Source: Siphonodentalium dalli (Eukaryota; Mollusca; Scaphopoda; Gadilida; Siphonodentaliidae). From it: a stretch of DNA of 64,000 nt. Positions 56,690 to 64,000 of this stretch are shown in pieces. The position numbers and the translations under genes are program-made. The stretch lies in NCBI GenBank assembly GCA_032622095.1, contig CP136067.1, positions 130,403,990 through 130,467,989 on the forward strand, written 5' to 3'. Each line of letters begins with the position of its first letter. The stretch's first letter is position 1. The notes under the pieces were generated by a model. That model did not search any database, was not told the origin of the DNA, and saw only the letters and a list, made by a program, of their open reading frames with translations.

Positions 56690-57010
56690 ACTATGGTGAC
56701 GATTAAGACGGTGATGATGAATATGATGATGCCGGCGATGATGATGTTGACGACGACGTCGGCGATAATGATGCTGACCATGTATGTGACGGTGATAATG
56801 ATGATGGTCATGATGACTGTGATGATGATGATGATTACGATGATGACGGCGATAATGATGATGACGACGTCGACGATAAGGATGACGACGACGACGATGA
56901 TGATGATTATAACCGTGATGATGATTGTGATGATGATTTTGACCGTGGTGAAGATGATAAGTAAGATGATGATGATGATGAACATGATAATGACGACGTC
57001 GGATTATGAT
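56690..57010. repeat. (GAT/GAC)n trinucleotide microsatellite
   Basis: About 320 bp of GATGATGAC-type repeats giving artificial Met-, Asp- and Ile-rich frames. Complementary in type to the CAT tract at 2745-3125. Confidence 0.95.
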
Positions 57011-59039
57011 GTCGATGAAATATAATAGCTGCAATTATTGTTTCTATGAAACTAAGTACATTGCCGTCATAACATGGACAAACATAGCACATTATTGCAT
57101 GCATATCAAGTTATCCATGATACATTTATAACAAGGGTTATGAATAATATATGATTTGGTAAATGTTGCTGAACGGTTAGCTAACACATCATAATTTCAT
57201 CAAATTTTCACAGGATGCTTTACTCTTGAAAATACGTGGTAAAAGTCCCCTCATCTTTCTCTCTGGACATGTCCGTAAGTTGCTGTGTAGTGAATTTTGT
57301 TTATGGATACCGACCAACTGCTCATCAACGTTGTGATTGAAGACTATCGAAGTTTCCACAAATTTGCAGTTGTATGACCTGGCTGCCTTTTTTCCCTCTG
57401 TAAAACAATATACATTGGAGTATTTAGATTAGTATTAAGGTGGGGAAGAAGTAGCCTGTTTCAGCAATGTTAGGCATGGGCAAACATCGAAATATAAATT
57501 ATTCATAAGCAAGGCCACATCATCAAACGAGTGGATACTTTGATCTGAAACTCGAGAGTGATTAGCCAATGTAGCAGTTTGTCTATTTGTCATCGAATAT
57601 ACCATTTGAGTTATTTGACACACATCTTCCAACACAAAACTTATTGGTTTACAAGACAAAAACAATCCCACAAGCAAATTGAATCGGCTTGAGCTAATTG
57701 CCCAGTGTGCTGTGTAATAGTATCAGCTTTCAGTTTGTGATGTTCATAAGGATTCACTCAAGTTAAATTTAATTTAGATTTTAAAATTGATAGTTCTGCC
57801 CAAGACACATGTCGCATATTTATGACGTATGTGCTATCTCCCTTTTTATTTAATCAATAATATAGTTCATGAACGATGTCTAGTGTATTAGGAATGCGGT
57901 TCAGTGGCATCATGTCATCCAATTGAGAGTTCTATGTGGTTGGAAACATTGGTCGTCTCAGCACCACCAAAAGATTCCCAATCATTACATGTTGAACAGG
58001 TTTAAATTTTGAATTAAGTATGACAAGGAACGTGGTCAGCATTGTTTTTGGTACTCATATGTTTAGGTGTTATGTGCGATGTGAATCCAAATTAAAGACA
58101 TATAGTTTCAAGTGCAATATCAGCAGTGTTATAATGCTAAACTGCTACATAATACAAGAATTACGAAATAATTACGAAAAGGAAGATTTAAACTCGATGT
58201 TAGCGGTGGTATGCTGCTATTAAAGTGATGTGAAACGTAAATTGAACCTCACAATTGAGTTCCATGCGTTATTCTGTGGAAAGACTGAATAAAATAACCC
58301 CCATACACGAAATGCCCCAACAAGATATCAGTTTGTACTAATTATACGGCCACGTAACTAACTATTTACTTTCCCTCAATCGGGACGAATAATTCCACTG
58401 TAAACGCCAAATAAATACACCAACGAGTTGTCGTGTGCAGTCGCGGAAACACCCGAACACTTCCGACTTGGTCGGGATTGAGTCGGCTTTCGTTCTCAGA
58501 AATAGCTTCCGTGGAGGGAGGCCGTTTGCTGGAATAGCGTAACATCAGCTTAATAAAACGAAAAACAAGCGGTATAGTCAATTCGAATGGGAGGGATATA
58601 AAAGGAATTATTGCCTGAAATCACCAATGGAAGAACATTGACCGAGTTATGAAAGAATTATAATCAAAGTGGTCATGATCGAGCAATCAACAACGGTAAC
58701 AGTTGAAAATGTTACTATTTATAGAAATTTGTAATCGTTGCAGATCGTTGACCGATTTTATGATCGAACTACAGCAGGTACAGTCTCGTGCATAAAGAGT
58801 TGTCTTACATGTGTATTTCAAACTGTTTAATTACCTTGCAATGCTACAAGTGTGCCATATTGCTATTCACTATTCTAGTACAGACCGTATTTGTTTGGGA
58901 CAGCGATGGTGATATAGATATCCATATGGAATTATGTTTTCTTCAATTTTTGAGTTTATATAGGCCCAAATAAATATACCATAAGATGGACTCAATCATT
59001 GACAGTTAAAATTGGATGGAAGTAAAGAAGTGTTGTGTA
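57011..59039. other. unassigned DNA
   Basis: No gene recognised. A GC-richer block at 58,375-58,540 (CGGAAACACCCGAACACTTC, TTGGTCGGGATTGAGTCGG) could be a non-coding exon or element end; its 71-codon minus frame has no known motif. Confidence 0.35.
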
Positions 59040-60320
59040 TTTGCACTAAGTAAGCGCAATTGCGTTATGCTTAAGCGTAAATATTTGTATGCAAATAAAT
59101 AATAAATGTAAAAAAGACTCCCATGTGATTTGCTCTAAACTCAAATTAACTCAGGCCATAAAACATTACTCAAACATAGGTGAGGACTCCACCCAGATCC
59201 CATACTAAGATGGATATTCAGACTGAGGAAACCAGTTGGAGATAGGTACATGTATTTGCTTAAGCATAATTCATTTCAATTACGCTTAAGTGTAAATGAA
59301 ATCCACTTAAGCGTAAATGAGTTGCGCTTAACCGTAATTCATATACACTCCCATTGAACTCCACATACTCAAGCTGAAATGGATGCAGCCACATTACTAA
59401 TGCCAGTAAGTTAACATCCATCAGATTATACAAATATACATATAAGGTAAGACAGCCGATGAAATTATTGCTCTTAATATAATTCCAATGTATTATGATA
59501 ACGCATAAGTCAATTATGCTTAAGCGTAAATGATTACATTAAGCGTAACTGATTTATGCTTAAGCGTAAATTATTTACGCTTAAATGCAATTAGTTAATA
59601 TAAAATGTGAAAATGAATCATTTGCCCTTAAGCGCAAGTATATGTCTATCAATATATTTGCGCTTAAGCGCAAATACCTAACACTCCCTTACTTCCCTCT
59701 GATTGTGAATGATAGAGTCCATCTCATAGTATATTATCATGGACCCATAGTAGTAGCCCCATATAATACTGAAACATTGAAGAAAAAATATTTCCATATG
59801 CATATATCAGCATCTCGGTCCCTGGTGTCCCAATAATTGGTGCCTCACTCCCAGAGCTCTAGTATATTTTATTAAAGGGACATCTCCTACACAGATATAT
59901 ACCATTTCCATGGCCATAAATATGGAATTCGGGCTTACTGGGGACTCGCTTCCCTCATATGGTGTACTTATTGACTTGAAATTGGGGAAAACCCCAATTT
60001 TCATATTATCAGCATCCCTGTCCCCAAGAATTTGTGTCTCCATCCCAGAGATCTAATATATTTTATAAAAGAGATATATCCTGCACATATCTCAGTCTAC
60101 CATTTCCATGGTCATAAAAGAGATATTGGGGTTACTGGGGGGGGGGGGGGGGGGGGGTGCTTCCCTCATATGGTGGGTCTGTGCCATTTAAAATTAATTC
60201 AGGGAGGTGATATCAATGCATATTAATTTTTATTTGCGCAAATGATTTACACTGAAGCGCAAATGATACATGTTATTTTGCGAAATATTTGCGCTTGATC
60301 GTAAATGAATAATAAATGTG
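59040..60320. repeat. cluster of CGCTTAAGCG palindromic motifs
   Basis: About a dozen or more variants of ATTTRCGCTTAAGCGYAAAT occur, e.g. 59,068-59,082, 59,258-59,345, 59,515-59,585, 59,626-59,670 and 60,231-60,305. Many are exact self-complementary CGCTTAAGCG or one-sided half-sites (TTAAGCGTAAAT). They are irregularly spaced and not a simple tandem array. No gene is visible. Confidence 0.75.
59801..60205. repeat. ~203-bp tandem duplication
   Basis: ATCAGCATC-C-GTCCC, CCCAGAG-TCTA-TATATTTTA, CCATTTCCATGG-CATAAA and CTTCCCTCATATGGTG recur in the same order about 203 bp apart. The second copy contains a run of ~19 G at 60,139-60,157 where the first has TACTGGGGACTCG. Confidence 0.75.
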
Positions 60321-62090
60321 AAATGGGTATCCCATACATGAAATGCCGTATCTATATGCTATAGCGCGTATATCCTACAGGTCTGGATGAACCACCGATC
60401 AATCAATAACAGCCCGATCGTGCTAAAATAGACCGATCGTTCTTTCACAGTCAGCTTGAATCTTGGATAAAGGGAGTAGGCCTACTCTAAATTGTTCTTT
60501 CAAGTTACAACCATTTTTTTGTAAAAAAATTATTCTGATTCATTTTGAAACTAATGAAAGACAATTTTGAAACTAATGAAAGACAATGTATAATTTTTTG
60601 CTGGTATATTCATCATAAATTTGAACAAATCTTCAAGCAAAAAAAATTTCAATATTCAAGAAATCTCTTACAACAGTGTCAGGAAGACCAATCGATCTAG
60701 CTCAGCACGATTGGTCTATCATAGTGTGATGTCAAATATTATTGAAATATTGCTTATAATTTACATTTACAGAAGTCAATAATTCGCATGCAGATAACTT
60801 CACCTTGTATTCGGCCAAATATGTTGACGTTAGATTAGAAGGCAGAATTCCCAGATTTGTTTATTATTGGTGAACCTGGATAATTTCGGAGGTGTGCCAA
60901 TCGTCTTTTGCACACTGTGAATACGTACTCATTCTCTCCTAAATTTGCAAAAATTCCATATATATATAAATATATATACAGAGTGTGAAAACTTTGTTAG
61001 TTGCCAAATAATTGTCGACATTTTACTTAGAAAACTTGAATGCAAAAACTATGATAGGCCCCCTCTTATTTTGTTTGTTTTTTTCTCTTTTTGTTGGATC
61101 TACTTTCGTTATCGACATGCCGGCCTTTGTTTTGGCTGTTCTCCCAGTCGTGCGTGCCAGCCGATCGTCGTTATTTCGGGTGGTTCCGATTTCCTCCGAA
61201 TATAATTCCATGAGACTCCGCGCGCTGATTCGCTCCGAAAATGTGTTGGTATCTGAGAAGATTTCTTACTCTGATCGCAGTTTTCAACAATTTAATACAG
61301 GGCGAGTACCGCACTAATAATATGCCACATTGGGGTTTTCTATCTAGTTTTTTATGACCTTTCTTGTGGTATATCGGGCACAGTTCTGTCTGACATCAAA
61401 TATATGCCCACCGGGAGTGAAGCTAATGACTTTAATGGAAGAATTAAGAAAAGTGAGTTTCAAACCACATGGTTTTGCTATATATGTAAAGGTTCCTCTC
61501 AATTAAAACTTTTGTTCTCGTTTTGGACGTAAAAATAAAGGCCATTGTTACATTAGCTTATGACATTTCGGCAGCGAGGTGTCAAAGGTGACCCTGCATC
61601 GTTTGGTATATTCTATTCGTTGAAATAAATTTGTCATTCCAGATAATGTGGTTGTTGTACATGTTCTCCAATGCGTCATTCTAAAGCAAAATTATAAACA
61701 AATATGTGCACGAATAAAGAGTCTTCAACTGGTGAACATGTCTGAAGATATTTGCCCATTGCTTGAATATTTGTAACTCTAATTATAATAGTTGATGTGG
61801 TTGATCTAATAATATGCAGTTAATATCAACACTCACAATGTCCCCAGAAGCTGTTAACCATTAATTAGTAAATAATTTATCCATTATGTATAACAGTATA
61901 TATTGGATCAGTAGCCGGGAGATATTGGCAGACGACAAACGAACAGAAAACATTGCAGAAGGAATCATATATATTGGTGGGAAATGTTCAGATAATAAGT
62001 TCAACACTGGCCGTTTGTATAACTTATTGTATGAACACTTCCTACCGAAACAACTAACGCATGAGTGTTTCGTAAGGAATGGGTACTCAC
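60321..62090. other. unassigned DNA, possibly intronic
   Basis: Contains a 22-bp duplicate (TTTTGAAACTAATGAAAGAC twice, about 60,544-60,588) and an inverted pair near 60,415 and 60,700 (ATAGACCGATCG against the complement of CGATTGGTCTAT). If the RGK exon belongs to a live gene, part of this is its downstream intron. A 101-codon frame at 61,012-61,317 (+) starts with a hydrophobic stretch but matches no family. Confidence 0.35.
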
Positions 62091-62274
62091 CACCGGCGGC
62101 AATGACCTTTGTCCTGACCAGATAGCACTTGTTCTCCACCAAAATGATGGGCTTGGACACTTTGCTCACTCGGCGCAAATGGGACAGAACGTCAATGGCG
62201 TGGCAGAAGGACTTCCGGTCTCCTCGTGAGTAGACCACAACGTAGATTTCGCAGTCATGAGTTGGAACCATATT
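62091..62274 (-). CDS. internal exon of an RGK-family (Rad/Rem/Gem/Kir) small GTPase
   Basis: The minus strand reads NMVPTHDCEIYVVVYSRGDRKSFCHAIDVLSHLRRVSKVSKPIILVENKCYLVRTKVIAAG over 184 bp. VVVYSxxDRxSF...LxxLRR...PIILVxNKxxLVR is the G-domain core of RGK GTPases, Ras relatives that bind and inhibit voltage-gated calcium channels and affect the cytoskeleton. Splice signals fit: pyrimidine tract CTCTCCCTTTTACAG before the exon and GTGAGT after it. The exon starts in phase 0 and ends after one base of a codon. GC is higher than in the flanks, as expected of an exon. Oddities: the G4 motif NKxD reads NKCY, losing the guanine-specific Asp, and the preceding Gly of VGNK is Glu. Neighbouring exons were not identified, so a pseudogene or divergent paralogue is possible. 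Confidence 0.7.
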
Positions 62275-64000
62275 CTGTAAAAGGGAGAGCAACCAGGTAA
62301 GCTTAAACTCTTAAAGCAGTAGGCGTCCTCGTTGTGTGACCTGATTGTCTAGTGAACGTACAGTAGTGTTATAGTATGTAATAAGTTAAACACTCAACAT
62401 CGTGGGAATTTTTGTTGAGTGATTTGCTTACATCAAACTATAACTGTATTGCATTACCTTCCAGCATTGGTGTTTATCTTTTATGAATAAAAACATTACA
62501 TGAAACATACTCGAATTGGCGGAAAACACACTGTTAAAAATCGACAGCATGTAATGATGCGCACATATTTCACGTATTGTAATGTTCTACATACATCGAC
62601 TAAAATTTCTGAAAGGAATTGAGGTGTTGATTATATAAATGCGTTATCACTTGATAAAATGACAGATACATCACTATATTACGACATAGTCACTTGCACT
62701 ACATATAGAACGAGCTTCGGAACTATTGTGCTAAAATATAAACATAAAGGTTCTGATTAAAAGTTCCTGTGCATGGAATATATTAACAGAGATAAGTTCG
62801 AACCGGTATGTGGCAGTTGAATGAAATACATCGTTTTCTTAAAAATAACTAGTTGAAGTAACATCTCTAAGTGTTCAGGCAAGTCATAACTAACAGGTTA
62901 AATCTTACCTGAAAACAAGCTCACCCTCGCCATCCATATCCGCTTGTTACCGTGATCCACATTCCGAGTGAGAGGATCACACTGGTTGTTTTAAGTTAAC
63001 ATCATGAAGTAATCAGACCAAGATCTATGTGATTCTATATAGTACGAAGAACCACGACACTTCGGATATCTGTATTGAATGTATCATGTTCCGTTTCATA
63101 TCTATTACGATACATGTTGTCCAATCTTACATGTATTTTGGAGGTACTACACAACCAGATTCCGATACATCACAATGCGCATTGGTAAAACATGACCATA
63201 TTATATTTTGGCTTTCCGTATTATAAAGTTACTACAACATGTAACTTGTGGCATTTTAGTTATGTTCACTGAAGACGGTGTAGAATCCAGGGACAAAATT
63301 TACTAAGCCCAGGTAGTAAGTGAGATGTATCGTGATATGACATGATTTGCCAGATATCACTATGCAGATGCCACATATACCACAGCTGACAGTGGATTCT
63401 GCACGTATCCATCTTTTAGAAATTCAATCACTGGCATGCAATTGGGGGGGGGGTGTAAAATATTTGCAGGAAGGTATGCCGTTTTTTTTTTGCATCTGGC
63501 ATTTTCGGGGACCCACCACCCAAACCTGCTAAAACAAGAATGTTTTACTAGCAATTTTTTGACACCCACCATCCAAATTTCACTAAATTTGGTCTACCAC
63601 CGCACAAAACTCTACTGATATCACTCATATGACTGGGAATTATCTCATTTAGTTCAAATACCAGTTTAACCTGTTTCAGAAGCTGTTTGTATTGAATTTT
63701 TTTGTTTATAAATTGATGATCATCTGTAAACCCAGGTCATTGTGCAGGATACACACAATTTCATATTTTCTAACTATATCCTGATTAGCCTACCAACCAG
63801 CCCATTATCTAACATATTCCATACCACTTATGTTAATCTGCTGGGGAAACTTCTATTATACTAATCTAGCTGAAACAGGTTCCCTTCGGGAGACTATATT
63901 CAGCGTCGTAGATACATGTGGCCCCCTATGTGGGACTTGCGCTCATTTTGATCTTAGACAGGGCCTTTATTTAGCGGCGGTCCCTTTGTGCGCTTCGAGC
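62275..64000. other. unassigned DNA, possibly upstream intron
   Basis: No further exon could be placed with confidence. Contains a G-run at 63,445-63,454, a T-run at 63,482-63,490 and partly repeated CCCACCACCCAAACCTGCTAA / CCCACCATCCAAATTTCACTAA text (63,511-63,590). Confidence 0.35.

Noticed and set aside
61012-61317. 101-codon frame with a hydrophobic start, possible secreted protein
   Set aside because: No family match or conserved pattern, and no splice or promoter support; left as unassigned.
62918-62950. Possible upstream RGK exon reading MDGEGELVF before GTAAGA on the minus strand
   Set aside because: A stop lies four codons upstream in that frame and its end phase does not join the 62,091-62,274 exon, which starts in phase 0.

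Overview
This is a eukaryotic, AT-rich, repeat-dominated stretch of nuclear DNA from an animal, most likely a marine invertebrate (mollusc-like or another lophotrochozoan/invertebrate; the species cannot be fixed from sequence alone). The evidence is non-LTR retrotransposons with APE endonuclease and reverse transcriptase, Penelope-like retroelements, a spliced exon of an RGK-type small GTPase, TTAGGG-related satellite DNA, and almost no long open frames outside mobile elements. No bacterial-style operons, rRNA, tRNA or CRISPR array were recognised.

Layout. 0-5 kb: unassigned DNA with small foldback elements (a 0.33-kb palindromic MITE at 765-1092) and a (CAT)n tract. 5.1-6.7 kb: broken ORF1 of a LINE on the minus strand (RRM/zinc-knuckle part plus an SGNH-like part, with a local inverted duplication). 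6.9-8.6 kb: a dispersed repeat ('family A') ending in (TA)n, then a minus-strand Penelope-like remnant with a GIY-YIG endonuclease, followed 65 bp downstream by a complete hammerhead ribozyme core. 8.6-14.0 kb: two 2.3-2.5 kb repeats in head-to-head inverted orientation round a 0.66-kb spacer, each carrying a nested MITE. 14.2-18.4 kb: another, interrupted family A copy. 18.4-30.7 kb: a 12.3-kb Foldback-type element with 216-bp terminal inverted repeats (TIRs). Its body is ~190-bp satellite in two arms of opposite orientation (2.0 and 6.7 kb) meeting at ~23,750, and a 5'-truncated LINE has inserted at the left TIR/satellite junction. 30.76-39.05 kb: three tandem, nearly identical 2,765-bp units, each with a TTAA-flanked piggyBac-like MITE. 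39.9-47.1 kb: a nearly full-length plus-strand LINE (ORF1 with two zinc knuckles, ORF2 with EN, RT and a C-terminal CCHC) whose ORF1 is interrupted by a fragment of a second LINE. 48.2-49.0 kb: a second Penelope-like fragment and an unassigned ORF. 51.1-56.1 kb: 5 kb of degenerate telomere-like satellite. 56.7-57.0 kb: (GAT)n. 59.0-60.3 kb: a cluster of palindromic CGCTTAAGCG motifs. 62.1 kb: the only convincing host coding exon, an RGK GTPase exon on the minus strand.

All mobile-element proteins here are broken, so most of the window is a record of insertion and duplication rather than working genes. The best-preserved functional-looking items are the hammerhead ribozyme core, the satellite-armed foldback and the RGK exon. 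The nesting gives relative ages: family A came first, then the Foldback element, then the LINE inside it. The 2,765-bp triplication is the youngest large event. All similarity statements were made by eye within this window or from known family motifs; no database search was run.
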